A DNA stretch of 64,000 nucleotides from Pseudomonas mucoides. GTDB taxonomy: Bacteria > Pseudomonadota > Gammaproteobacteria > Pseudomonadales > Pseudomonadaceae. Made by a program: the position numbers and the translations under genes. This document shows positions 43,229-51,837 of this stretch, piece by piece. Under the pieces are notes generated by a model. The model saw nothing but the letters and a program-made list of their open reading frames with translations. It was not told where the DNA came from and made no database searches. Positions within the stretch are counted from its first letter, which is position 1. The number at the start of each line of letters is the position of its first letter. The stretch is from positions 620,001 through 684,000 of the forward strand of contig NZ_JACOPW010000003.1 in assembly GCF_015461845.1 (NCBI RefSeq), read 5' to 3'.

Positions 43229-44342
43229 TGCCCGGATCCTCCAGGCTCCGCGTACCGGCATTGGCCACTACGTCGCCGAACTGGCGAACGCGTTAGCCGA
43301 TGAGCCGGATATCGAACTGGCGCTGTTTCATGGCTGGGGTTGGAGCTCGGCTCTGCCGGAAGCGGCCATGCCCGGTTATTCGCGACTGACGCCGCTGCTG
43401 CGCCAGATTCCAGGGGCCTATCAGGCCCGGCGCTGGCTGGAGCAGAAACGCTTCGATCAAGGTCGCGCGCAATCCATCGACCTCTACCACGAACCAAGTT
43501 TGTGGCCGCTGTCGTTCGACGGCCCGACGATCATCACTCTGCATGACCTGACTCACCTGCACTACCCCGACACACAGCCGCCCGCGCGTTTGCGGGAAAT
43601 CGAACGGCGGCTGGCCGACGGCGTACGCCAGGCGAGCCTGATTCTTACCGACTCGCAGTTTATTGCCGACGAAGCCCAAGCGCATTTCGGGCTGCCAGCC
43701 GAGCGGTTTGTCGTCGCACCACTGGGTGCAGCGGCGCGTTTCCACCCTCGGACTCCCGAGGCCATCGACGCCGTTCTCAAGGCCCATGGCGTCGTCGCGC
43801 GGGAATATTTCCTCTGCGTCGGCACCCTGGAACCGCGCAAGAACCTGACCCTCGCCCTGCGCGCCCACGCTTTGTTGCCGGAGGCGGTGCGTCAGCGTTT
43901 TCCGCTGCTGATCGTCGGTATGGCCGGCTGGCAACACGAGCAGTTCAGTGAAGAATTGCGCACAGCCCTGGCCACAGGCGACGTATGCCTGCTCGGGTAT
44001 CTTCCGGATGAAGATCTGGCGCAACTGTTGGCCGGTGCCCGGGCATTGATCTTTCCTTCGCTGTACGAAGGGTTCGGGCTGCCCGTTCTTGAAGCCATGG
44101 CGAGCGCAACGCCGGTCATTCTGACGCGCCATTCGGCCATGCCGGAGGTCGCTGCAACCGCTGGCAACTACATCGAGCCGGATAATCCAGACCATTTACG
44201 CGATGCCATGAACCGGTTGATCGACGACCCCATTCACTGGCAGGCATGCCGCGACGCCGGTTTGCAACAAGCGAAGCTTTTTTCCTGGAAGCGTTGCGCG
44301 AAGGTCACGGCCCGAGCCTACCGTCAGGTTATGGGAGACTGA
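43212..44342 (+). CDS. wbpY: D-rhamnan glycosyltransferase WbpY
   Basis: The 376-residue GT4 enzyme shows CVGTLEPRKNLTLALRAH and YEGFGLPVLEAMASATPV, the nucleotide-sugar-binding region. It is related to the preceding WbpX. It is thought to extend the D-rhamnose chain in the cytoplasm. The start lies inside wbpX and the next ATG follows the stop by one base. Confidence 0.86.
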   Translation: MRIALNARILQAPRTGIGHYVAELANALADEPDIELALFHGWGWSSALPEAAMPGYSRLTPLLRQIPGAYQARRWLEQKRFDQGRAQSIDLYHEPSLWPLSFDGPTIITLHDLTHLHYPDTQPPARLREIERRLADGVRQASLILTDSQFIADEAQAHFGLPAERFVVAPLGAAARFHPRTPEAIDAVLKAHGVVAREYFLCVGTLEPRKNLTLALRAHALLPEAVRQRFPLLIVGMAGWQHEQFSEELRTALATGDVCLLGYLPDEDLAQLLAGARALIFPSLYEGFGLPVLEAMASATPVILTRHSAMPEVAATAGNYIEPDNPDHLRDAMNRLIDDPIHWQACRDAGLQQAKLFSWKRCAKVTARAYRQVMGD

Positions 44343-44343
44343 T

Positions 44344-45474
44344 ATGCGTGTACTGCACTTTTACAAAACCTACTTGCCCGACTCCATGGGCGGTATCGAA
44401 CAGGTCATTTTTCAGTTGTGCGAAAGCGGCGCGCGACATGGGGTCGACAGCACTGTCCTGACCTTGAGTAACAACCCGGCACCTGGCGTGATCCAGATCC
44501 GTGAACATCAGGTCCATCAGGCCAGAATGGACTTTCAACTGGCGTCCACCGGCTTCTCCTACAGTGTGTTCAAGCAATTTCGTGAGCTGGCGGCAGAGGC
44601 CGACGTGGTCAACTACCACTTCCCATGGCCATTCATGGATCTGGTGCATTTTTGTAGCGCAACCAAAAAGCCCTGCGTAGTGAGTTACCACTCGGACATC
44701 ATTCGCCAGCGTCATTTACTCAAACTGTATCGACCCTTGATGCGCCGGTTTCTGGACAGCGCCGATCGAATCGTCGCCGCTTCACCCAACTACTTTCATA
44801 CCAGTGAAATTCTTCAGGATTACCGCGAAAAAACCCGGGTAATCACCTATGGGTTGGACAAGGCAGGTTATCCACAGCCTGAAATGGAGCGCACTGACCG
44901 CTGGCGTCGACAGTTGGGCGACAAGTTCTTCTTGTTCGTCGGCGTTATGCGTTACTACAAAGGACTGCACATTCTTCTCGAAGCGATGCAGGGGCTGAAT
45001 TATCCGGTGGTGATCGTCGGCGCCGGCCCCCTGGAAGCTGAACTGCATGCTCAGGCCAAAAAACTGGGTTTGCAGAACCTGCACTTTTTGGGACGTTTGG
45101 GTGATGAGGATAAAGTGGCCTTGCTGCAACTGAGCTATGCCGTGGTGTTCCCGTCGCATTTGCGCTCTGAAGCGTTCGGCATTTCGCTGCTGGAAGGTGC
45201 GATGTATGGCAAGCCGATGATTTCCAGCGAGATCGGCACCGGCACCAGTTACATCAACATCCACAATGAAACCGGGCTGGTGGTGCCTCCAAGTCATCCA
45301 CAGGCCTTCCGTGAAGCGATGCGCACGCTGTGGGAAAACCCGACACGTGCGGCAGAAATGGGCGTGAAGGCTGAGGCCCGGTATCGGCAGTTATTCACAG
45401 CCGACGACATGGGTCGCAAATGGACCGAATTGTACGAAGAGCTGCTTGAGGAAAAATCCCTGTCTTACGCCTGA
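44344..45474 (+). CDS. wbpZ: D-rhamnan glycosyltransferase WbpZ
   Basis: This 376-residue GT4 enzyme starts VLHFYKTYLPDSMGGIEQ, the glycine-rich acceptor loop of GT4 proteins, and has RSEAFGISLLEGAMYGKP at the donor site. WbpZ adds the first rhamnose to the primer in the P. aeruginosa pathway. It is the last gene of the operon; a REPIN follows 16 bases later and separates it from a convergent gene. Confidence 0.87.
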   Translation: MRVLHFYKTYLPDSMGGIEQVIFQLCESGARHGVDSTVLTLSNNPAPGVIQIREHQVHQARMDFQLASTGFSYSVFKQFRELAAEADVVNYHFPWPFMDLVHFCSATKKPCVVSYHSDIIRQRHLLKLYRPLMRRFLDSADRIVAASPNYFHTSEILQDYREKTRVITYGLDKAGYPQPEMERTDRWRRQLGDKFFLFVGVMRYYKGLHILLEAMQGLNYPVVIVGAGPLEAELHAQAKKLGLQNLHFLGRLGDEDKVALLQLSYAVVFPSHLRSEAFGISLLEGAMYGKPMISSEIGTGTSYINIHNETGLVVPPSHPQAFREAMRTLWENPTRAAEMGVKAEARYRQLFTADDMGRKWTELYEELLEEKSLSYA

Positions 45475-45490
45475 CTGCTTTCCTGCAGGA

Positions 45491-45568
45491 GCCGGGCTTG
45501 CCCGCGATGGCGGCGTGTCAGTCAACATGAATGTTGAATGTTAAACCGTCATCGCGGGCAAGCCCGGC
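45491..45568. repeat. REPIN between convergent wbpZ and oxidoreductase genes
   Basis: GCCGGGCTTGCCCGCGATG (45491-45509) is repeated as its exact reverse complement at 45550-45568 around a 40-base spacer. The motif differs from the REPIN at 25633, so two REP classes are present in the window. It may act as a two-way transcript end. Confidence 0.85.
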
Positions 45569-45599
45569 GCCCACAGGGGTTGAGCCGCAGGACCTGGGG

Positions 45600-47630
45600 T
45601 TACAGATCCAGCACCAGCGGCTTCGAACCCTGCGCCGGCACCGCACAGCAAATCAGTACCTCTCCAGCGCCGGGCACTTCTGCCGGCACTTGTGGATAAG
45701 TCACTTCGCCGCTGATCAGGCGCGTCTTGCAGGTCCCGCAGGAACCGCCACGGCAGCTGAATTCCGGGCGCAAACCACGGCTTTCAGCCAACTCCAGCAA
45801 ACTGCCGCTATCGGGTTTCCAGCGCGCCTCTTTGGCCGAGCGCTCGAACACCACCGGTACTGACGTCGTGGCGGCCGGTGGTTGCTCGATGATCACTGCA
45901 TCCGGATCGGCTACCCGGCGCAACGTCGACGGCCCAAAGGTCTCGGCGTGAATCCTTGAATCGCGGATGTCCATGTCACGCAAGCTGTCGTACATCGCCT
46001 GGGTGAACGCTCCTGGGCCGCAGAGGACAAAATCCAGCTGATCGTAGTCTTCCACCTCAAGCACGTTCTTGAGCAGGTCGGCGTCGATTCGACCGGTCAG
46101 GTCGAAATCTTCCCCTTCGCGCGCCTCGGGCTCCGGCTGACTGAGCAAACGCAGGACTCGCACCGCGTCGCCGAGCCCGTCGAGCAAGCGGTTCAGTTCA
46201 GGGCGGAATGGTTGATCGGCCAGGGTTCGCGAGCTCTGGATGAACCAGGTCGGGCGGATGCTCCGCGTGCGCAGGCCTTGATAAACCACCTCACGCACCA
46301 TCGACAGCAGCGGCGTAATGCCCACGCCAGCGGCCAGCAATACCAGCGGGCGCCGCTCATGCGGTGCCACGGTGAAATGCCCTTGAGGCGCACGGGCTTC
46401 CAGCACGTCACCGACACGAATCCGCTCATGCAGGTGCGATGACACCAATCCGTCACGCTTCACACTGATACGGAAAAAGTCATCGGACGGCGCACTCGAC
46501 AGGCTGTACGTGCGGATATGCACGTCACCGTCAATGTTGAACCGCAAAGGTAAATGCTGCCCGGCCTGGAACACCGGCAATCCGGCGCCATCGGCAGGCT
46601 CCAGGTAGATCGAACGAATGTGGTGGCTTTCCTGTTCGATTCGCGCCACCCGCAGCGACCGCCAATGATCGCCCAAAGCCTTGGCTTGCAGGCGTGCATT
46701 GGCCTGCGCCCAGGTGCCGGTCAGCAGACTGGTGGGCGATACGCCGTCAAAGCGCCAGCGCAAAGCCAGCGCTGCAGGCCGGCGCACCACGTGCTCGACT
46801 TCGAAGGTCCACAGCCGCTCGGCACCTTGAAAGGCTTCGATTAGCGGGCCGTCGAGGATGATTTCGGTACGCCCGCTGAGGTGCAGCAGGTCACCAGAAT
46901 TGAAATCGATGAACAACAAACCGGCGCGAGGATTGACCAGCAGATTGCCCAGCGTATTGAAATGCAGGTTGCCGGCGAAGTCAGGGATCGTCAGGCGATT
47001 CCCTTCCACCTGTACGAAACCGGCCTGGCCGCCCCGGTGAGAAACATCCACCGAACGCTGTCCATCGACGTCCACGTAGCTGGCGACAAAGAATGTGTCG
47101 GCGTCGACGATCATGGTCCTGGCCGCATCATCCAGTTCAGTCAGGTGCTGCGCAACGCGACTCGAAGGGTCCGCCAAGGGCACCGAACGAAACTGGCGCA
47201 ATTGGATGTATTGCGGGCAGTTGCCGAACGATTGCTCCACCGTGACGCCGAATCCGCTGGCCGTAACGGCGCTGACTCGGCCATTGAGGCGATTGCGGCG
47301 CCGGGTGTGCAACTCAATACCGAGCAAACCGATGGCAGCACCGTCTTGCAGCTGCGCAGGGTCATCGGCGCCCGGCAGGTGGTCGAACTGCAACAGCGAT
47401 GGATCGGGGGAATGAGCGAAACCCGGTTGCCCTTCAAGAATGCTGGCCCAGGGGTTGCCTTCGACATCAACGGCGCCGTACAGCATGAAAGGCAGTTGCT
47501 GATAGAACGTGCGGTGCTGATCCGGCATCTGGCTGCGAATCACCTTACGTCCGAACGCCTCCATTCGCTCGGCAACCCCCACATGAGCCTGCAACTGTTT
47601 CTCGCCGGCGTGCCAAGGTGAATGTTCCAT
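45600..47630 (-). CDS. Three-domain oxidoreductase: PNPOx-like + FNR + 2Fe-2S ferredoxin
   Basis: In this 676-residue fusion, residues 30-300 resemble a pyridoxamine-phosphate-oxidase-like flavin domain (QTFYQQLPF to NLLVNPRAGLLFID type strands). Residues 330-560 form a ferredoxin-NADP-reductase module with the FAD motif RTYSLSSAP and the NAD site GVGITPLLSM. The C-terminus is a plant-type ferredoxin with cluster cysteines in SCRGGSCGTCKTRL and LICCAVP. ATG at 47630 follows AGGAG. Electron flow from NAD(P)H to the flavin domain is expected; the substrate is unknown. The GST gene upstream is on the same strand. Confidence 0.85.
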   Translation of the reverse strand: MEHSPWHAGEKQLQAHVGVAERMEAFGRKVIRSQMPDQHRTFYQQLPFMLYGAVDVEGNPWASILEGQPGFAHSPDPSLLQFDHLPGADDPAQLQDGAAIGLLGIELHTRRRNRLNGRVSAVTASGFGVTVEQSFGNCPQYIQLRQFRSVPLADPSSRVAQHLTELDDAARTMIVDADTFFVASYVDVDGQRSVDVSHRGGQAGFVQVEGNRLTIPDFAGNLHFNTLGNLLVNPRAGLLFIDFNSGDLLHLSGRTEIILDGPLIEAFQGAERLWTFEVEHVVRRPAALALRWRFDGVSPTSLLTGTWAQANARLQAKALGDHWRSLRVARIEQESHHIRSIYLEPADGAGLPVFQAGQHLPLRFNIDGDVHIRTYSLSSAPSDDFFRISVKRDGLVSSHLHERIRVGDVLEARAPQGHFTVAPHERRPLVLLAAGVGITPLLSMVREVVYQGLRTRSIRPTWFIQSSRTLADQPFRPELNRLLDGLGDAVRVLRLLSQPEPEAREGEDFDLTGRIDADLLKNVLEVEDYDQLDFVLCGPGAFTQAMYDSLRDMDIRDSRIHAETFGPSTLRRVADPDAVIIEQPPAATTSVPVVFERSAKEARWKPDSGSLLELAESRGLRPEFSCRGGSCGTCKTRLISGEVTYPQVPAEVPGAGEVLICCAVPAQGSKPLVLDL

Positions 47631-47693
47631 AACGGCTCCTCCCCTGCGCCCATGGCGCATCGTGAACGGCCCGAGCGGATCGGGCCGTGAACA

Positions 47694-48320
47694 TCAGGCA
47701 GTTTTTTGCAGGCCGGCCACCGTGCGTGGCATGCCGACAAACCCTGGCAGGGCTTCAATGCGCGCCAGCCAGGCACGGATGTGGGGGTAGTCGTCGAGCG
47801 AGACATTGCCTTCCGGCGCATGGGCGATATAACTGTAGGCCGAGACGTCGGCGATGGTCGGCTCGCTCCCCGTCAGATATGGCGTGGCAGACAGTTCCTG
47901 ATCGATGATTTTCAGCAAAGCGTGGGAATTGGCGATCACTTCTTCAGCGTTGTAGGACGCGCCGAACACGGTGATCAACCTGGCTCTGGCCACACCAAAG
48001 GCAATCGGCCCGGCAGCAATCGATAACCAGCGCTGAACCTTGGCAGCGCCGACAGGATCAGTCGGTAGCCAGCGACCGTTGCCATACTTCTGCGCCAGAT
48101 ACACCAGGATCGCATTGGAGTCGCCCAACACGACGCCTTGGTCATCGATGGCAGGCACCTGACCCATCGGGTTGATCGCCAGGTAATCCGGCTGCTTGTG
48201 CGCCCCCTTGGCCAGATCGACAAAGACTAGCTCTGTCGGCAATTGCAGCAGGGACAGCATCAGCTCCACACGGTGAGCGTGGCCAGAGCGTGGGAAGTTG
48301 TAAAGTTTGATGGCTTGCAT
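47694..48320 (-). CDS. Glutathione S-transferase
   Basis: The 208-residue protein has an N-terminal thioredoxin-fold domain (IKLYNFPRSGHAHRVELML, with INPMGQVPAI and DSNAILVYLA glutathione-site motifs) and an all-helical C-terminal domain ending in a WLARIEALPGF segment. It is 63 bases upstream of the oxidoreductase on the same strand, and downstream of a LysR gene also on that strand. A detoxification role is likely; the substrate is unknown. Confidence 0.9.
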   Translation of the reverse strand: MQAIKLYNFPRSGHAHRVELMLSLLQLPTELVFVDLAKGAHKQPDYLAINPMGQVPAIDDQGVVLGDSNAILVYLAQKYGNGRWLPTDPVGAAKVQRWLSIAAGPIAFGVARARLITVFGASYNAEEVIANSHALLKIIDQELSATPYLTGSEPTIADVSAYSYIAHAPEGNVSLDDYPHIRAWLARIEALPGFVGMPRTVAGLQKTA

Positions 48321-48426
48321 GGTCGACTCCGCTGGGTGGAGGCGCCCTTTGGAAAGAGTCGGCGCCGATGGGTTGCCATCTTCCGCCTGCTATCGAAACA
48401 ATAGAATAACCAGCAAATGCAATCCA

Positions 48427-49353
48427 TTATTTCAGCTGGAGCAATAGTGCCTCGCTCTTCAAGGCTGGATGCTCGCGCAAGGCCTTCACCGTGAAGTCGA
48501 CAAAACTGCGCACTCGCGCTGGCGCTTTGCGCCCGCCCTGATAAATCACGTGAATCGGCAACGGCGCCAATTCGAATTCAGACAGGATGATTTGCAACTC
48601 ACCCGCCGCCACCTTTCCCGCGACCTGATACGACAACACGCGGGTAAACCCCAGCCCCAGGCAGGCGGCCGTGATGGCAGCCTGATTGGCGGTGACCACC
48701 AGCCGAGACTCCGTGCGCACCGACAGCGGTTCGCCATTTTCAAGGAAGGGCCAGTTACGTAATTGGCCCGTGGCCGATGTTGCAATAATCGGCGCCTGTA
48801 CCAGTTCCTGCGGATGCAAGGGCCGGCCATGTGCCGCGATCAGCGCTGGCGAACCACAAATCACCCGCCGTACCTCGCCGACCCGGATCGCATGCTGATT
48901 ACTGTCGGGCAAATCGCCGATGCGCACCGCCACATCGATGCCCTCTTCCGTGATGCTCACCACGCGATCAAGCAACAGCGCATTGATGCAGACTTCAGGG
49001 TACTGCGCCAGGTAATCAACCATCACTGGCGTGACAAACAACTCTCCAAACAATACCGGCGCGGTGATCGTCAATTGCCCACGGGGTTGTGCATGACTCC
49101 CCGCCGCCGAATCCTCCGCTTCCTGCACCTCGGCGAGAATCCTGCGACAGTCGTCCAGATAACGCTGCCCCGCCTCGCTCAAATGCACGCTGCGGGTCGT
49201 ACGGGTGATCAACTGCGTGCCAATGCGCTGCTCCAGTGCCGCGACGGCCCGGGTGACGCTCGCCGCCGACATCCCCAGAATTCGCGCCGCCGCCGAGAAA
49301 CCTTGCGCCTTGGCGACGGCGGCGAAGACCTGCATTTCCTGGAATCGGTCCAT
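48427..49353 (-). CDS. LysR-family transcriptional regulator
   Basis: This 308-residue protein has an N-terminal winged helix-turn-helix (FAAVAKAQGFSAAARILGMS, ASVTRAVAALEQRIG) and a LysR substrate-binding domain. The sequence resembles the subgroup that often controls neighbouring GST or oxidoreductase genes. It lies on the same strand as the GST and oxidoreductase, 106 bases before the GST start, so it may be both transcribed with and regulate them. A terminator insulates it from the island on its upstream side. Confidence 0.9.
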   Translation of the reverse strand: MDRFQEMQVFAAVAKAQGFSAAARILGMSAASVTRAVAALEQRIGTQLITRTTRSVHLSEAGQRYLDDCRRILAEVQEAEDSAAGSHAQPRGQLTITAPVLFGELFVTPVMVDYLAQYPEVCINALLLDRVVSITEEGIDVAVRIGDLPDSNQHAIRVGEVRRVICGSPALIAAHGRPLHPQELVQAPIIATSATGQLRNWPFLENGEPLSVRTESRLVVTANQAAITAACLGLGFTRVLSYQVAGKVAAGELQIILSEFELAPLPIHVIYQGGRKAPARVRSFVDFTVKALREHPALKSEALLLQLK

Positions 49354-49380
49354 GGGGCATGTCCTTTATTCAGATAAAAA

Positions 49381-49405
49381 AAATCGCAACCGTAGGCTGC
49401 GATTT
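49381..49405. terminator. Two-way intrinsic terminator before the accessory island
   Basis: An eight-base-pair stem AAATCGCA (49381-49388) / TGCGATTT (49398-49405) is flanked by A8-type and T-run sequence on the two sides, so it can work on either strand. It lies 28 bases upstream of the LysR start and blocks read-through from the minus-strand gene at 49640. Confidence 0.8.
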
Positions 49406-49421
49406 TTAAGGGTTGGTTACC

Positions 49422-49562
49422 AACAACATAGTTTGACACAGCCCCTCTCGTAAATCGGGGCCTGTAGGATGATCCGGGATCCACACGACAGCAACATAGA
49501 CTGACACAGACGGGTCGCACTTCAAATACGGGGCTCGATTGGTAACAACATAGATTGACACA
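49422..49562 (+). repeat. Three 19-base direct repeats (possible transposon-end remnant)
   Basis: AACAACATAGTTTGACACA (49422-49440), AGCAACATAGACTGACACA (49490-49508) and AACAACATAGATTGACACA (49544-49562) are near-identical direct repeats, 68 and 54 bases apart. Each of the first two is followed by a related AAAT-CGGGGC string. Arrays like this occur as transposase-binding sites at the ends of IS21- or Tn7-type elements. No transposase gene is present nearby. Confidence 0.65.
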
Positions 49563-49639
49563 ACAGCGAGAGCGTTCATTCAGGCCGAAATATTATGTGA
49601 GCGCGACCGGTCACTCACCTGTGCGGAAATAGTCTTTTT

Positions 49640-50032
49640 TCAGCACAGGCTCAGTGCGATGTCTAAATCCGTGTGCAACCTTCGACCAGTCCCCATCAGC
49701 ACATAAACTGTGTTTTTTGTTCGAAATAAGCAGTCATGGGTGAAGGAAACACCCAGCGTTGTTCGGACCCAATCACCAGGCGGGAAGCGGCCTTTACTGT
49801 CTTGGATAACGGTCAAAGCGTAAACGAGAGCAGGAATTAGCTGTCTATCCGTAATGGCTTTTCGCTGACGTGTTGGAATGTCGAGATCCAATATTGCCCA
49901 ATCAGCAACAAGACAATAGGCATGGGAAGGAAAATGCAGACTGGCGAGGGCCACAGCATCTGAGGTGGTGAGTTGGCACCCATCTATTTTCTCACCCGCA
50001 GAAAGCACTGAGACAAAATCTGCCAGATTCAT
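49640..50032 (-). CDS. Small hypothetical protein (possibly DUF6957-like)
   Basis: This 130-residue cytosolic protein starts at 50032, where GGAGGT stands five bases before the ATG; the longer frame to 50131 has no such support. The C-terminal half (RFPPGDWVRTTLGVSF, CLFRTKNTVYVLMGTG) resembles a Pseudomonas family I recall as DUF6957, function unknown. It is downstream of an antitoxin-like gene on the same strand across a 362-base gap. Its codon use and island location suggest acquired DNA. Confidence 0.6.
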   Translation of the reverse strand: MNLADFVSVLSAGEKIDGCQLTTSDAVALASLHFPSHAYCLVADWAILDLDIPTRQRKAITDRQLIPALVYALTVIQDSKGRFPPGDWVRTTLGVSFTHDCLFRTKNTVYVLMGTGRRLHTDLDIALSLC

Positions 50033-50394
50033 CTGTACCTCCGGCCGATCAAAAAAACGATTCGAACGAGAAGCATCAATCAGCTTAGCTCCCATCGACA
50101 CACGAGGTTCCGATGCCGAAGACTGGGCCATTTCACAGCTGGTCCGTCTTCTCCCCTCATCCCACTGAACGGGATGATTTCTATCTAGCTGTCACCGGAT
50201 AAAGTGGGTTTTCGCCAGTACCCAGCTATGCCATTGCCGTGCGTGAACCCTACCTAGCGGTAGGTGCCGATGTGGGTGAAACCTAGTGCTTCATGGATGC
50301 CCGTGCATGTCGTATTCGGCAAGGCGACGCCGGTATAGGCGCATGAAATCCATGTTACTCAAGGAGCGGTAGAAGCCGTTTGGCTGCGGCTGAA
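50033..50394. other. Gene-free island stretch
   Basis: I see no credible gene in these 362 bases between the small hypothetical gene and the antitoxin-like gene. There is a six-base-pair hairpin CCTACC/GGTAGG at 50249-50264. Part of it may be the decayed remains of a gene once paired with the antitoxin, but no readable domain is left. Confidence 0.5.
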
Positions 50395-51033
50395 TCAAAA
50401 TGACATGCCCTCAGACACTTGAATCAGCATTTCTTCGACTAGATGTGTGCCAAAGGTTGTAGTGACCATCGCCGATGGGCTTTCTCCCAAAAAACGGGCT
50501 TTGGGTTTGGAAAGCCATTGTTTGGCCTTCCCTTTGTCACCGAAGATCACCTCGGCCATGGCGGTAATATGTGCAAACCGGAACAGGCGATCGCTCTCAT
50601 GCAACGTTAAAAGCTGATTGGCTGACAGTTTTGTTTTGAGCGTTTTGGGTTGAATGATTCTGTCGCGTTCTTCGTCGCTGAGGGTTCCATCATCACAAAG
50701 CATTTTGATCAGGCTGACCGAGAAGCCAGCTACTATCATGTCGTGAATGTCCAGATCCGAAGCATTGACAGAGATATGAAGAAGCGTCTCCAGACGCATG
50801 CGGTAAGCATGATAGACATCCTGACGCAGGACGCCAGCAAACATGGGCCGCACTGATGTTGCGTTGCACACGGGCGTCAGGACTAATGTGCCATTCACTA
50901 CCGTTAGCTCCAGGTCGTCCCCAACACCTAACCTCATTTGGTCAAGCAACTCTTGAGGCAGATCAATGATGATGTCGCCAGTACCGTCCTCAGTTTTCTG
51001 GCATTTTACTATCCAGCGCTCAGTTTCACTCAT
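50395..51033 (-). CDS. AbrB-type N-terminus fused to MbcA/ParS/Xre-type antitoxin domain
   Basis: This 212-residue protein has a SpoVT/AbrB-like swapped-hairpin DNA-binding region at the N-terminus (IIIDLPQELLDQMRLGVGDDLEL). The C-terminal half resembles the Xre/MbcA/ParS toxin-binding domain (DUF2384): DEERDRIIQPKTL, HESDRLFRFAHITAMAEVIFG and GTHLVEEMLIQVSEGM. Such antitoxins neutralise RES-type NAD-degrading toxins, normally encoded next door; no RES gene is visible on either side. Start at 51033 is preferred; upstream ATGs at 51057 and 51114 are possible. The AbrB-for-Xre swap at the N-terminus is unusual to me. Confidence 0.65.
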   Translation of the reverse strand: MSETERWIVKCQKTEDGTGDIIIDLPQELLDQMRLGVGDDLELTVVNGTLVLTPVCNATSVRPMFAGVLRQDVYHAYRMRLETLLHISVNASDLDIHDMIVAGFSVSLIKMLCDDGTLSDEERDRIIQPKTLKTKLSANQLLTLHESDRLFRFAHITAMAEVIFGDKGKAKQWLSKPKARFLGESPSAMVTTTFGTHLVEEMLIQVSEGMSF

Positions 51034-51260
51034 GATCGTCCGGCCCTCATCCGCCATCAGAGAATGACACACATCATTATGCTTGGGCCCAGAGCTGACC
51101 AAAGGAACGCGCAATCCGCTGGTAGACAGGCACTGCCGCTGCTCGAACGCCGGATAGCGAGTGAAACAGCAAAAAATGGGGCAATGGCTATACCTGCCTT
51201 TCCACCTTCACATGGCTAAGAGCCTGAGCGTGATCAGGTAACTACACGAAAGGATATGAC

Positions 51261-51809
51261 ATGCACCCTGATGAGCTTTATGTTTCCGTCGACGTCGAGA
51301 CTTCTGGGCCTATACCAGGCGAATACAGTCTGCTTTCCATTGGAGCTTGTCTTGTAGCCCAACCTGTAACGTCCATCTATCTTGAACTACGACCTGACAG
51401 TCCAAAACACGACCCGGAAGCACTGGCAGTATCGGGGCTGAGTCTGGAGAAGCTGGAGCGCGAGGGCCTCGCTCCGCAACAGGCGATGCTGACATTTGAT
51501 CAATGGCTGAAATCGTCCTGCCAACCGGGGCAAAAGGTCATTTTCGTAGGACTCAATGCACCGTTTGACTGGTCATTCGTCAATTACTACTTCCACAAAT
51601 ACCTGGAAACCAACCCCTTTGGTTTTACCGCTATCGACATGAAGGCCTACTTTATGGGCGCTGTAGGTTGCAGCTGGCAGGAAACAAAATCATCCAAAAT
51701 GACCGCTGCGCTGAAGCCACTCAGCGAACCGAACCATAACGCATTGGATGATGCCCGCTTTCAGGCAGAGCTCTTCGCACTAATGCTAGCGGGTAAAGGT
51801 AAACGCTGA
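51261..51809 (+). CDS. DEDDh 3'-5' exonuclease (DnaQ/RNase T-like)
   Basis: The 182-residue exonuclease carries the four acidic residues and histidine of the DEDDh family: D11 and E13 in VDVETSG, D103 in APFDWSF, and H159 with D164 in NHNALDDARF. AAGGAT precedes the ATG. Substrate could be DNA or RNA. It converges on the CBASS operon with 28 bases between stops, and it lies inside the same island, so a defence-related or accessory role is possible but not shown. Confidence 0.85.
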   Translation: MHPDELYVSVDVETSGPIPGEYSLLSIGACLVAQPVTSIYLELRPDSPKHDPEALAVSGLSLEKLEREGLAPQQAMLTFDQWLKSSCQPGQKVIFVGLNAPFDWSFVNYYFHKYLETNPFGFTAIDMKAYFMGAVGCSWQETKSSKMTAALKPLSEPNHNALDDARFQAELFALMLAGKGKR

Positions 51810-51837
51810 CCTACCTTCCACCGCACTGACTCGAAGC

